Source of the DNA: Bacillota bacterium
GTDB taxonomy: Bacteria > Bacillota > Clostridia > Acetivibrionales > JAFADI01
Reading direction: 5' to 3'
NCBI GenBank assembly: GCA_023424965.1
Contig: JAFADI010000032.1
Location: 1-52,113 of the forward strand
Length of the DNA: 52,113 bases
The notes under the pieces were generated by a model, which ran no database searches, was not told the DNA's origin, and was given only the letters and a program-made list of their open reading frames with translations. This document shows, piece by piece, positions 24,938 to 33,418 of this stretch. Within the stretch, counting starts at the first letter, position 1. Each line of letters starts with the position of its first letter. A program made the translations under genes and the position numbers.

Positions 24938-25924
24938 TTACTTCGCCCATCGGACGACAGCCGAGCCCCAGGTAAGACCTCCTCCGAAGCCAACAAGCAC
25001 CAGATTGTCACCCTTACCAATTTTCCCTTCCCGGACTGCTTCATCAAGAGCCACGGGAATGGATGCGGAGGAAATGTTGCCGTACTTGTGGATGATGGGA
25101 TGGATCCTGTCGGAACTTACCCCAAGTCTTTTGAGGGCACCGTCGATGATTCTTGTATTGGCCTGGTGGGGAAACACGAACTTAACATCGTCAATGGTCA
25201 GCTTGGCACCTTCCAGCACTCTCAGCGTGGCCTGTTCCATTATTTTCACGGCGAATTTGAATACTTCCTGCCCATCCATCCACATGACTTTTTTATTTTC
25301 ATGGGTTCTGACCTTTAAGTCTTCTTCCGCAATATAGCAGCAGGGCATGGTCAGTAAATTTCCCCCTGTCCCGTCCGCTCCGATGTGAGTCCCCAGGATC
25401 CCATAACCCTTCTCCACAGGACCGATCACTGCAGCACCGGCTGCATCGCCGAAGAGTACACAGGTGTTCCTGTCTTCCCAGTCCACCATCCTGGACAGGC
25501 CTTCACAGCCCACCACCAGGATATTTTTGTAAAAGCCCGTCTCGATAAACTGCCGGGCTACCGTAATGCCGTAAACAAAGCCCGAGCAGGCGGCATTCAA
25601 ATCAAAGGCGGCAGCCTTTTTTGCACCCAGCTTCCCCTGAATCAGGCAGGCCATCTGGGGAAAAAGATAATCCGGAGAGGTTGTGGCGGCAATTACCAGA
25701 TCAAGATCCTCGGCGGTAATACCCGCACTTGCTATGGCATTCTGCGCTGCCTTCACTCCCAGTTCATAAACCGGAGCGCCTTTATCTAAAATCCTTCTCT
25801 CGGATATTCCTGTTCTTTTGGTAATCCACTCATCAGAGGTTTCCACCATCTTTTCAAGCTCGCTGTTTGTCAAAATCCTTTCAGGCAGGGCACTACCTAC
25901 TCCAAGTATGCCTGCTGCGTTCAT
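24938..25924 (-). CDS. fabH: Beta-ketoacyl-ACP synthase III
   Basis: FabH starts fatty-acid synthesis by condensing acyl-CoA with malonyl-ACP. The catalytic Cys113 in NAACSGFVYG, His in FPHQANTRIIDG and Asn in YGNISSASIP form the triad. The N-terminus MNAAGILGVGSALPERILTN fits the family when translation starts at ATG 25924. A TTG at 25936 is in frame but crowds the GAGG site. The gene start lies beside the plsX stop, so the two are coupled. Confidence 0.96.
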   Translation of the reverse strand: MNAAGILGVGSALPERILTNSELEKMVETSDEWITKRTGISERRILDKGAPVYELGVKAAQNAIASAGITAEDLDLVIAATTSPDYLFPQMACLIQGKLGAKKAAAFDLNAACSGFVYGITVARQFIETGFYKNILVVGCEGLSRMVDWEDRNTCVLFGDAAGAAVIGPVEKGYGILGTHIGADGTGGNLLTMPCCYIAEEDLKVRTHENKKVMWMDGQEVFKFAVKIMEQATLRVLEGAKLTIDDVKFVFPHQANTRIIDGALKRLGVSSDRIHPIIHKYGNISSASIPVALDEAVREGKIGKGDNLVLVGFGGGLTWGSAVVRWAK

Positions 25925-25928
25925 TGCG

Positions 25929-26939
25929 TTATTCAATATCCTCGACCTCCATATTGGTAAATTGCTCCCTGATTTCGTCGATAATGGTACTCTTGCCGTA
26001 ATTGTAGGCCTTGAAAATAGAGTGCTTTATCGCCTTTGCATCGGAGCGTCCATGAGTCTTCATCACCTTGCCGTTTACACCCAGAAAAGGAACACTTCCG
26101 TACTCCGAGGTATCCGTCCTCTTTTTCAGAGCTTTCAGGCCGCTGCTGATCAGCAGGGCGGAAAACATCGACAGGACGTTTTTCTTAAAGATATCCTTGA
26201 TCTCTTTTATTATGAAGGTAGCTACACCCTCATACGTTTTCAAAAGCACATTTCCTACAAAGCCGTCGCAAACCGCAACATCCACTTTTCCTTCCACAAT
26301 CTCATGGGCTTCAACATTTCCCGTAAAGTTTATCGCTGATTTGGAAAGAAGGTCAAAGGCCTGTTTGATTGTGTCATTGCCTTTCGTGTCCTCACTTCCT
26401 ACATTCACCAAACCCACCTTGGGATTGGCTATGCCGATGACATCCTTCATATAGATGGAGCCCATAATGCCGAACTGTATGTAGTTTATCGGCTTGCAAA
26501 CGGTATTTGCACCCGCATCCAGCAAAAGGGTCAGTCCCGATTTGTTTGGCAGCACCGGCGCCAGAGCGGGCCGGTCAACCCCTTTAACCCTTCCCAGAAT
26601 CAGCAGTGCTCCTGCCAGCAGCGCCCCGGTGTTTCCCGCGGAAAGAAATACGTCACCCTTTTTTCCCTTCAGCAGGTTGAAGCCGACGACCATAGAAGAG
26701 TCTTTTTTGCTCCTGATTGCTTTCGTAGGAGAATCTTCGTTTGTAATGGTTTCCGATGTGTGATGGATTCTCAATCTGGGATTGTCGAATTTTTTTTCTT
26801 TGAGAAGCCTCTCAAGCTCTTGCTGATCACCGATAAGTAAAATGTCATAACCATCCAGCTGATTTATTGCATCAATACACCCTTCTACTACTGCAAGAGG
26901 TGCATTGTCTCCACCCATGGCATCTACTAATATAACCAA
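25929..26939 (-). CDS. plsX: Phosphate acyltransferase PlsX
   Basis: PlsX makes acyl-phosphate from acyl-ACP, linking fatty-acid to phospholipid synthesis. VDAMGGDNAPLAVVEG at the N-terminus and LLDAGANTVCKP, VGLVNVGSEDTKGN and VAVCDGFVGNVLLK are family hallmarks. I place the start at TTG 26939, seven bases after AGGAG; this puts VDAMGGD at the usual distance from the N-terminus. A GTG at 26948 is in frame but directly abuts the ribosome site. The product is about 336 residues. It follows fapR as in Bacillus. Confidence 0.95.
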   Translation of the reverse strand: MVILVDAMGGDNAPLAVVEGCIDAINQLDGYDILLIGDQQELERLLKEKKFDNPRLRIHHTSETITNEDSPTKAIRSKKDSSMVVGFNLLKGKKGDVFLSAGNTGALLAGALLILGRVKGVDRPALAPVLPNKSGLTLLLDAGANTVCKPINYIQFGIMGSIYMKDVIGIANPKVGLVNVGSEDTKGNDTIKQAFDLLSKSAINFTGNVEAHEIVEGKVDVAVCDGFVGNVLLKTYEGVATFIIKEIKDIFKKNVLSMFSALLISSGLKALKKRTDTSEYGSVPFLGVNGKVMKTHGRSDAKAIKHSIFKAYNYGKSTIIDEIREQFTNMEVEDIE

Positions 26940-26982
26940 AATCTTCACTCCTATATCAAATGGTAATTACAACAATTCTACG

Positions 26983-27552
26983 TCAATTGAATTTCTCCAG
27001 GGAAACCAGGATGAATTTCCCCCGGAACACCTCTGCCTGCTTTTCAAAAATCCTCACCCATACCAGATAATTGTTCCCTTTTATTCTCCGGACTTCAGCC
27101 TTTGCGATGAGCTTGCTTCCCGAGTGGACAGGAGTTTTGTACTTTATATTGGCTACCCCCACCAGCGCCGCCTCTGCGTCAATTACCGCAATCGCAAGCG
27201 ATTCTGCCAGGGAGTAGATATAATTGCCTCTGACAACCTTTGTCTTTTCAAACACCATGCTTTCATCGGTTTCAAGGATGGATATGCCCCGCTCACCGAG
27301 TGTGATATCCAGCAGTTCCCCGACAATTTCCTTGCTCTTGATGGTCTTTACCTTTGTATAGTTTTCTGCCGCCACATTTTTTATACGCTCCCGCAGCTCC
27401 GGTATGCCTAGCTCCAGCCTGTCAAGTCTTATGGTAGGTATGCTGACATTCAGCTGATCCGCCAACTCTTCGTCGGTAAGAAAGGGATCAATTTTTATTT
27501 TGTCCAACAGAGACGACTGTCTTTCCTTCTTCACGCAGGAAGACCTGCTCAT
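26983..27552 (-). CDS. fapR: FapR, fatty-acid and phospholipid biosynthesis repressor
   Basis: FapR represses fatty-acid genes until malonyl-CoA or malonyl-ACP releases it. The N-terminal helix-turn-helix reads FLTDEELADQLNVSIPTIRLDRLELGIPELRERIKNVA, almost the family consensus. The rest is a hotdog-fold ligand domain (VVRGNYIYSLAESLAIAVIDAEAAL). The frame extends to TTG 27603, but GAGAGGTG before the ATG at 27552 and the 189-residue length, close to the 188 of B. subtilis FapR, favour this start. A FapR operator overlaps its own transcription start, implying autoregulation of the fab operon. Confidence 0.95.
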   Translation of the reverse strand: MSRSSCVKKERQSSLLDKIKIDPFLTDEELADQLNVSIPTIRLDRLELGIPELRERIKNVAAENYTKVKTIKSKEIVGELLDITLGERGISILETDESMVFEKTKVVRGNYIYSLAESLAIAVIDAEAALVGVANIKYKTPVHSGSKLIAKAEVRRIKGNNYLVWVRIFEKQAEVFRGKFILVSLEKFN

Positions 27553-27620
27553 TTGCCTGCACCTCTCAATTTCTTTCAGACTCCTGTCAAAGAGCATGAA
27601 CAACCGATCGCCAGCGATAA

Positions 27621-27638
27621 ATATTACCTGGTACTAAT
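27621..27638. promoter_or_regulatory. FapR operator
   Basis: The minus strand reads ATTAGTACCAGGTAATAT, close to the palindromic FapR box (TTAGTACCTGATACTAA in Bacillus). It lies just downstream of the -10 box, so bound FapR should block initiation or early elongation. Confidence 0.85.
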
Positions 27639-27651
27639 TGTTGATGCTAAC

Positions 27652-27680
27652 AGTATATAATATAATTTATCTATATGCAA
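27652..27680 (-). promoter_or_regulatory. Sigma-A promoter of the fapR-fab operon
   Basis: TTGCAT and TATACT are separated by 17 bases on the minus strand, with the FapR box starting about 14 bases after the -10 element. Confidence 0.8.
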
Positions 27681-27700
27681 GAATTTCCTCAAAATTCCCA

Positions 27701-28321
27701 CTAGCCTTCTTTGTAGTCGATAAGCTTGATGTTTTTGGCGATATAGTCATAGCCCGAATAGATGGTTAAAATAACCGCCACAAACATGATCCACTGGTCG
27801 AATTGGAAGTCGGTGAAAAGCGTCAGGGGATAATTCTTCACCAGAGCTGCACCTATCGCCACCATCTGGGATACGGTCTTTATCTTTCCCCAGTTGCTGG
27901 CAGATATTACGATTCCTTCGCCGGCGGCAATCAATCGGAGCCCTGTCACGATGAATTCCCTTCCTATAATAATCATCGCTGCCCAGCCTGTCAGCTCATT
28001 TCTCTGTACGAGGGCAATGAGAGCCGCCGTTACCAGCAGCTTGTCCGCAATGGGGTCGAGGAACTTCCCGAATCTCGTTACCTGCTTTCTTTTGCGGGCA
28101 ATATAGCCGTCCACCCCATCGGTGCTTGCCGCGATGATGAAGAAAACAGCGGCGATGTAATTGCCGTAGTGCAAAATGAAATCATTCACAGCAACCAACT
28201 GGTTCCGCCCAAATCCAAGAATACCGCCTTGCAGCAGCCAATCCGGGAAGGGAATGATGAACAGCATAAAGACAGGCACAAGAAAAATTCTGGATAAAGT
28301 AAGTTTATTCGCCAGATTCAT
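27701..28321 (-). CDS. pgsA: CDP-diacylglycerol--glycerol-3-phosphate 3-phosphatidyltransferase
   Basis: This membrane enzyme makes phosphatidylglycerol phosphate. The CDP-alcohol phosphotransferase signature is complete: DGVDGYIARKRKQ followed by GKFLDPIADK near 60-90. MNLANKLTLSRIFLVPVF is the typical N-terminus, and at least four hydrophobic segments are present. I use the ATG at 28321 because GGAG lies nine bases before it; an earlier ATG at 28330 is in frame. It overlaps the rimO end by 17 bases. Its genomic place after rimO and before the fab cluster is common in clostridia. Confidence 0.93.
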   Translation of the reverse strand: MNLANKLTLSRIFLVPVFMLFIIPFPDWLLQGGILGFGRNQLVAVNDFILHYGNYIAAVFFIIAASTDGVDGYIARKRKQVTRFGKFLDPIADKLLVTAALIALVQRNELTGWAAMIIIGREFIVTGLRLIAAGEGIVISASNWGKIKTVSQMVAIGAALVKNYPLTLFTDFQFDQWIMFVAVILTIYSGYDYIAKNIKLIDYKEG

Positions 28322-29645
28322 ATACAACATCTCCTGTTAAGTCGTATTGGTCTATACTCAATATTTTTACATCCACAAAGCTTCCGGCCTCCAGGGGTTC
28401 GCGGCTCGTAAAGTAAACCAGCCCGTCAATCTCGGGAGCCTCTCCATAGGTCCTTCCGTAATAAAATATACCGTCCTCGGACACGCCTTCCACCATTGCC
28501 GTATATATTTTATCCAATCTTTCCCGGTTCAACTCCAACGTTATGTCCCTCTGCAGGGCCATGACACTGTCATACCTTTTAGCCTTAACCCGCTTGCTTA
28601 TCTGGGGTCTAAGCCTTGCGGCGGGCGTATCCTCTTCCTTAGAATACGTGAAAACGCCCAGCCTGTCAAACTTATTTTTGCCTACAAATTCATAAAGTAT
28701 GGTAAAGTCTTCCTCCGTTTCGCCGGGGAATCCTACGATAAGGGAAGTCCTTATGACGATTCCCGGAATCCTGTCCCTGAGTTTCTTTATAAGGATGGAA
28801 TAATCCGCGGCTGTCCCCCTCCGGTTCATGATCTTGAGCACCCTGTCACTGGCATGCTGCAACGGTATGTCCAGGTATTTGCACAGCTTGGGATTTATCG
28901 CCAGCTCTTCGATTAGCCCGTCGTCGATCATTTCGGGATAGCAGTAGAGCAACCTTATCCATTTTATTTCATCGATTTGGGACAGTTCCCTGACCAGGGA
29001 GACAAGTTTTTTATCTTGATAAATGTCAATTCCATACCTGGTGGTGTCCTGGGCAACCAGAATCAATTCCTTGACTCCCGATTGGGCCAGTGCTTTTGCT
29101 TCCTTCAGGATATCCTCCATTTTTCTGCTGCGGTATTTCCCTCGGAGGGCCGGAATAATACAGTAGGTACAGCAGTTATCGCAGCCCTCGGCAATTTTCA
29201 GGTAGGCAGAGCCTTTAGTGGTGGATACAAGCCTGGAATTCTCAAGATAGTCGATTTCCTGGAGTTTGCCGTAGACAACGGGCCTCTCCCCTTTATCGGC
29301 CCGGTTTATGACCTTTGCTATTTCTCCATATCCTCCCGTACCTATGACGGCATCGACTTCAGGGATTTCATCAATGATCTTTTCCTTGTATCGTTCTGCA
29401 AGACAGCCCGATACGATGAGCAGCCGGCATTTATCCTTTTTCAGCTGGGCCATTTCAAGAATCGCATTGATGGATTCCTGTTTTGCAGACTCAATGAACC
29501 CGCAGGTATTTACGATGATTACCTCCGCCTCTTCTTCCCTGGGGGTTATCTCATAATCCTCCTTGCTGAGGATGCCAAGCATGACTTCACTGTCTACGAG
29601 ATTTTTGGGACATCCCAGGGAAACCATTCCAATTTTTTTCTTCAA
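28305..29645 (-). CDS. rimO: Ribosomal protein S12 methylthiotransferase RimO
   Basis: RimO adds a methylthio group to an Asp of ribosomal protein S12. The N-terminal MTTase domain has cysteines in SLGCPKNLVDSE, NTCGFIESAK and VSGCLAERY. The radical SAM motif is CDNCCTYC, with the third Cys four residues from the first and the next three residues later, followed by IPALRGKYRSR. A TRAM domain ends the protein. Family members begin with KIGxVSLGCPKN, and a TTG at 29645 eight bases after GGAG gives that N-terminus; the ATG at 29678 has no visible ribosome site. LGCPKN and the S12-type central region favour RimO over MiaB. Confidence 0.93.
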   Translation of the reverse strand: MKKKIGMVSLGCPKNLVDSEVMLGILSKEDYEITPREEEAEVIIVNTCGFIESAKQESINAILEMAQLKKDKCRLLIVSGCLAERYKEKIIDEIPEVDAVIGTGGYGEIAKVINRADKGERPVVYGKLQEIDYLENSRLVSTTKGSAYLKIAEGCDNCCTYCIIPALRGKYRSRKMEDILKEAKALAQSGVKELILVAQDTTRYGIDIYQDKKLVSLVRELSQIDEIKWIRLLYCYPEMIDDGLIEELAINPKLCKYLDIPLQHASDRVLKIMNRRGTAADYSILIKKLRDRIPGIVIRTSLIVGFPGETEEDFTILYEFVGKNKFDRLGVFTYSKEEDTPAARLRPQISKRVKAKRYDSVMALQRDITLELNRERLDKIYTAMVEGVSEDGIFYYGRTYGEAPEIDGLVYFTSREPLEAGSFVDVKILSIDQYDLTGDVVYESGE

Positions 29646-29693
29646 CGCGTACACTCCGTTTCTTTTTATATTTTCCATGGCATTACTGCTTCG

Positions 29694-29942
29694 TTATTTT
29701 ATAATATCCTCCGGCAGCATTTCATCCGCCTTCTTTATCAAGGCCTCGATTTCCCCCCGGAGCTTCTCAATCTCCGATTCCAATTCCTCCGGCCGGACGC
29801 CGAGGGAATTTATTTCATCCAGTATCTCCTGTTTTTGTTTGTTCAACTGCTCCAGCCTTGCCTCGGCCCTTATTCTCATATTTTTGGCTTTGTCCAGGCT
29901 CTCCTTTAACTGATTTATTTTTTTCTCATATTCATTTGTCAT
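29694..29942 (-). CDS. Small coiled-coil protein coupled to the Rad50-like gene
   Basis: The 82-residue product is highly charged and almost entirely heptad-patterned from about 5 to 72, broken near residue 49 by GVRP. I do not recognise a family. It begins at an ATGA overlap with the Rad50-like gene, with GGAGGTG before its ATG, so it is translationally coupled. This arrangement suggests it works with the ATPase or nuclease, perhaps by pairing with the ATPase's coiled coil (inference). Nothing catalytic is visible. Confidence 0.75.
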   Translation of the reverse strand: MTNEYEKKINQLKESLDKAKNMRIRAEARLEQLNKQKQEILDEINSLGVRPEELESEIEKLRGEIEALIKKADEMLPEDIIK

Positions 29943-31264
29943 GGATGCACCTCCTCATAATGCCTCAAAATATCACTCAGCTTTTCATCATCAATCCTGC
30001 TGCTGCAAAAAGGGCATCGTCCCAGAGTCTTCAAAGCCACTGCATATTCATTTTTTAATTTCTTAATCTCCATGGCATTATTCTCCATATAATGATTGCC
30101 TTCTTTTACCTGTGCCGCGATGTGATGATATTTTTCTTTCAGCGCCGTTATTTTCTGAAGCCGGCTCTCCCGTTCCGCAATACCGTGCAGCAGTTTTTCT
30201 CCTTCGGCTGTGTTTTGGAGCTTTGCGGCCAGCGCTTCAACCTTCTCCTTTTCCCCTGTCCACAGGGTCATCTTATCCAGAGACCTTTTTAAAGCCGCCT
30301 GCATGCCCGTTTTTTCCGTCAGGCCCTTTATGGCAAGTTCCAGTTCACCGGAGAGAGCCGTTTTTTCGAGGATGGCTTCCGCCTGCTCCAGCCCCGCGCC
30401 AACTTCCCGCCGGGAGCTGTTCAGCCTGACCATGGCCTTGATTTTCAAAAGCCTGGCCTCACACTCCCCGATATACAGCTGACAGTCCTTCACCTGCCCT
30501 GTTTTTCCCAGCATCGATTCCGCCTCCGCCCTTTCTTTTTCCAGGGCGGAAAGCCTGTCCCTGATTGCTTCCAGCGCAGTTTTCCGTTTCAGCAATTCCT
30601 CCAGCCCAGCCAGAATATTCTCCGAATTTCTCAGGTTTTCTTCCATCCGCTCCAGGCCGTCATACCGCTTCAGGCCTTCTTCAACGGAGCCCAGCTCTTT
30701 TCTCGTTCTGTCCGCCGTTTGATTTTCCCGCTTTATATCGGTGAGGCAGTCCCGTATGGCCGTATCAATTACATGAATTCCCGTGAGCCTCCCGATAGCT
30801 TTGGCCCTCACAGCTCCGTTTTCCGAAAGCAAAAAGGGCCCCTCCAGCTGGTCGCTGATATTTAAAGCCGAACTCATGTCGGTATCTAAAACCACCTTGG
30901 GTATTCCGTGGGCTTTGATCACCTCTTCCGGCACTTCATTTCCAAAGCCTTCAAGGTCAAGCCCCTTTCCTTCGGGGTCTATGACGGTATACCTGTTTTT
31001 GCTTTTGGACCGTTCCCGGATAATGGTATAACCATTGCTGAGGGTCAGGGAGACCCTTGCAGTGGCGGCTCCCTGCCGGATAAATTCCATTCCCCTGGGT
31101 TCATTGTACAAAACCCATTTGATGGCCCTTATAATGGAGGACTTTCCCTGATCGGAGGGGCCTACAATCACATTGAGGCCCTTGGAAAAGTCCAGGCTTG
31201 TCTTTAAATGGGATTGAAAATTTTCGATAGACACATTCTTTATGCTTATGATTTCTTCGCTCAT
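29939..31264 (-). CDS. Rad50/SbcC-like ATPase containing only the N-terminal half
   Basis: The 441-residue product opens with a RecF/Rad50-type nucleotide-binding half: SIENFQSHLKTSLDFSKGLN and Walker A GPSDQGKS at 35-42. From about 180 to 410 it is coiled coil. It then ends in a Cys/His cluster, CPFC at 417-420 with His435 and His440, one residue before the C-terminus. Full SbcC or Rad50 proteins continue after the zinc-hook CxxC through a return coil to the signature motif, Walker B and D-loop; none of these is present here. There is no sign of frameshift, since the stop overlaps the next start. It overlaps the nuclease gene by four bases. The ATP site should need a partner chain. Confidence 0.85.
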   Translation of the reverse strand: MSEEIISIKNVSIENFQSHLKTSLDFSKGLNVIVGPSDQGKSSIIRAIKWVLYNEPRGMEFIRQGAATARVSLTLSNGYTIIRERSKSKNRYTVIDPEGKGLDLEGFGNEVPEEVIKAHGIPKVVLDTDMSSALNISDQLEGPFLLSENGAVRAKAIGRLTGIHVIDTAIRDCLTDIKRENQTADRTRKELGSVEEGLKRYDGLERMEENLRNSENILAGLEELLKRKTALEAIRDRLSALEKERAEAESMLGKTGQVKDCQLYIGECEARLLKIKAMVRLNSSRREVGAGLEQAEAILEKTALSGELELAIKGLTEKTGMQAALKRSLDKMTLWTGEKEKVEALAAKLQNTAEGEKLLHGIAERESRLQKITALKEKYHHIAAQVKEGNHYMENNAMEIKKLKNEYAVALKTLGRCPFCSSRIDDEKLSDILRHYEEVHP

Positions 31265-32247
31265 GGCTCTTCACCTTCCGACAGGTTCTCCCGGGCAATG
31301 GCAATCCTTCGCACAGCCTCGTCCTTTATTTCGGAACTCAGGTTTCCATCCGCCGCAATGTCTTCAATGATCCTCTGTATATCCACCCGGTCAAACCGGC
31401 CTGAGGACGAAAGCTCCCGGTAGAACTGCTGGAGCCGCATGACCCTGTCCTGGGATTTTTCAAGCTGGGTTCTGTCCAGTACCTCCTCGCCCTCCCGGGC
31501 GCTTTTCAGCTCTAGCTCTTTGACGGTTACCCTTTCATCAAGCTGGATGAATACGGCCTTCGGGCGCCTGGATATCTCTCCCATGGTGTTTGTTATTCTC
31601 ACAAGACTGCCGGGATTGATAAAATATTTCCCATCTCTGCAAACAATCCCAAAACCGTTGTGATAATGCCCCGCCAGGGTTATATCGGCTTCGGTGTCCT
31701 TAATGTCGTCCACCAGGGTGTAACGTATCCCTTCGAAAAAGGGTTTTGTCAGAAGCATTCCATGGATTATATTGATTGCATAATCCACGTCCTTCCTTTT
31801 CTTCACCAGGTAATACCTGCGGAAGTCTTCCCCGTCCATATCAAACCGGTAAGGCCTTCCTGTCAGCTGTACCTTGACCCTGTCATCCTTTAAAATGAAT
31901 TCATCCTCGTTTCCCATCAACGTTATGAGGCCCACGCCCTCAAGCAGCCCCAGCATGGTCCTTCCGACGGTTTCCGGATTATGCCCGTAGATGTCGTGGT
32001 TTCCCGAAACAGTATAGACGGGCCTTCCGAAATCTTTTATCATTAATGCAAAATCCTTGACGATGGCAGGCGAAACATCCGGCCTGTCAAACCAGTCCCC
32101 GCCGTGGAGCACATAGTCTATTTCAAGGCTGTCGCACAGTTCTTTCAATTCAGCGAATTTAAGTTTTAGGGCCTCGTAAAAGTTGTCCTTTCGGTTTCGC
32201 GGGTTTGTTCCCCTTATGTGCGTGTCGGTAAAAAACAGGAACTTCAT
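31261..32247 (-). CDS. Mre11/SbcD-like metallophosphoesterase
   Basis: The 328-residue product has the full calcineurin-like nuclease motif series: FTDTHIRG (Asp8, His10), LHGGDWFDRP near 47-56, VSGNHDIYG near 80-88, IIHGML and LAGHYHNGFG. This matches Mre11/SbcD exonucleases, although it lacks an obvious capping domain of full length. It is the first gene of a three-gene operon with the half-length Rad50-like ATPase and the coiled-coil protein, so a DNA-end processing complex is likely. I withhold sbcD because relatives of this subtype are not the canonical pair. Confidence 0.88.
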   Translation of the reverse strand: MKFLFFTDTHIRGTNPRNRKDNFYEALKLKFAELKELCDSLEIDYVLHGGDWFDRPDVSPAIVKDFALMIKDFGRPVYTVSGNHDIYGHNPETVGRTMLGLLEGVGLITLMGNEDEFILKDDRVKVQLTGRPYRFDMDGEDFRRYYLVKKRKDVDYAINIIHGMLLTKPFFEGIRYTLVDDIKDTEADITLAGHYHNGFGIVCRDGKYFINPGSLVRITNTMGEISRRPKAVFIQLDERVTVKELELKSAREGEEVLDRTQLEKSQDRVMRLQQFYRELSSSGRFDRVDIQRIIEDIAADGNLSSEIKDEAVRRIAIARENLSEGEEP

Positions 32248-32293
32248 AGTTCAACCTTTCCATTAAAATCTTTTACACCGATTTCCAGTAATT

Positions 32294-32302
32294 ATTATAC
32301 CA
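32294..32302 (-). promoter_or_regulatory. Extended -10 promoter of the nuclease operon
   Basis: TGGTATAAT on the minus strand, about 50 bases before the nuclease start; the -35 region is weak, as is common with an extended -10. Confidence 0.5.
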
Positions 32303-32324
32303 TAAACCATATACCATACTCAGC

Positions 32325-32352
32325 AAAAAAGAGACGTACCCTGTCTCTTTTT
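32325..32352 (-). terminator. Terminator of the recA-distal polysaccharide deacetylase gene
   Basis: AAAAAGAGAC and GTCTCTTTTTT pair on the minus strand around a seven-base loop and end in a T run. Confidence 0.85.
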
Positions 32353-32386
32353 CATTGTGAGGTATTTATTTTTACGTTTTCTTCAT

Positions 32387-33418
32387 CTACCTGGCACCGA
32401 TTTTTTTCTTAAATCCCTGCAAATCAAGGGCTCTTGGTATATATACCCGTTTTATCTCCAGCAGGTTGTCCCCTTCCCGATAGATATCCCCTTCATTTAA
32501 CACCGCATACTTGTAATATTTTTTTGTCATGGTCAAAACCTTTGAATTGTAGTCGCCGAAGGGATAGGCAAAGGCATTTACCTCTCCGCCCGTCAGGGCT
32601 TCAAGTATCTTTTTTGATTCGGACAGCTCAAATTCCATCTTCTCCTGGTTTAAGTCCGTCAGATGAGGATGGGTGACGGCATGGCTCTGAAAATTGATAA
32701 GGCCTTTCATCTCCTCAACCTGGTGCTTTTTGAGGAAAAGCGGCTTGTCCATAAAGCCCGTAGTCAAAAAGATGGTGGCGTTGAAGCCGTATTTTTTTAA
32801 TATGGGATATGCCTGGGTGTAATTATTCTCATATCCGTCGTCAAAGGTTATGATAACGGGATTTTGTATTTCTTTGAATTGATGGATCTGGTCAAAGGTA
32901 ATCACAGTATAGTGATTGTCCTTTAGAAAAGCCATTTGCTTCTCAAATTCGGAGGGAGATACAAAAAGCTCCTCCAGCCCTGCGATATTATCGTCGACAG
33001 CATGATAATAAAGGACCGGGAGACGTTTTCTCGCATCTTTTTGTATGGAAGCCGGAGTTGTGTCCTGTGTTGTATTTGTGGAAAGACCGGGATTGATATT
33101 GGCGTTGATTTGCGGATAACCGCCATCGTTGGAAACCGCACCCGGACTTGTGGAATATACGGCTTCAGGAACCGTTGCCGCAATCCGGACCCGATCGGTA
33201 TCCGCAGCCCTGGACTCAACCGAGGGCTCTGCCTGTGCGGGCGGAGGAAAATCGGCTTTGCTGTTGGGAGCTTCCCTGTAAATGATATAACTGCCCGACA
33301 GCACGGCAACAAGTAGTATGAATCCAAGAACCCCTATAAAGGCATATAACGCCTTGACGGACTTCAAACGCTGAATATTCTCTTTTATTGCCTGTTTGAT
33401 CCTCTTTAAGTAGGTCAT
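32387..33418 (-). CDS. Membrane-anchored polysaccharide deacetylase
   Basis: The 343-residue product has an N-terminal transmembrane segment at about 22-45 and a low-complexity linker rich in Ala, Pro, Ser and Thr to about 130. A NodB-homology domain follows with ITFDDGYENN (metal and catalytic Asp pair), the metal-binding SHAVTHPHL and FAYPFGDYN. The active-site residues are present, so it probably removes acetyl groups from a cell-wall polymer such as peptidoglycan or from a surface polysaccharide. The substrate cannot be inferred. It overlaps the recX stop by four bases although it has no obvious functional link to recX. Confidence 0.9.
   Translation of the reverse strand: MTYLKRIKQAIKENIQRLKSVKALYAFIGVLGFILLVAVLSGSYIIYREAPNSKADFPPPAQAEPSVESRAADTDRVRIAATVPEAVYSTSPGAVSNDGGYPQINANINPGLSTNTTQDTTPASIQKDARKRLPVLYYHAVDDNIAGLEELFVSPSEFEKQMAFLKDNHYTVITFDQIHQFKEIQNPVIITFDDGYENNYTQAYPILKKYGFNATIFLTTGFMDKPLFLKKHQVEEMKGLINFQSHAVTHPHLTDLNQEKMEFELSESKKILEALTGGEVNAFAYPFGDYNSKVLTMTKKYYKYAVLNEGDIYREGDNLLEIKRVYIPRALDLQGFKKKIGAR

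Noticed and set aside
29939..31264. Half-length Rad50 explained by a frameshift
   Set aside because: The stop overlaps the next start by ATGA, the downstream frame is a different small coiled-coil gene with its own ribosome site, and no signature or Walker B coding sequence is found in any frame before rimO.
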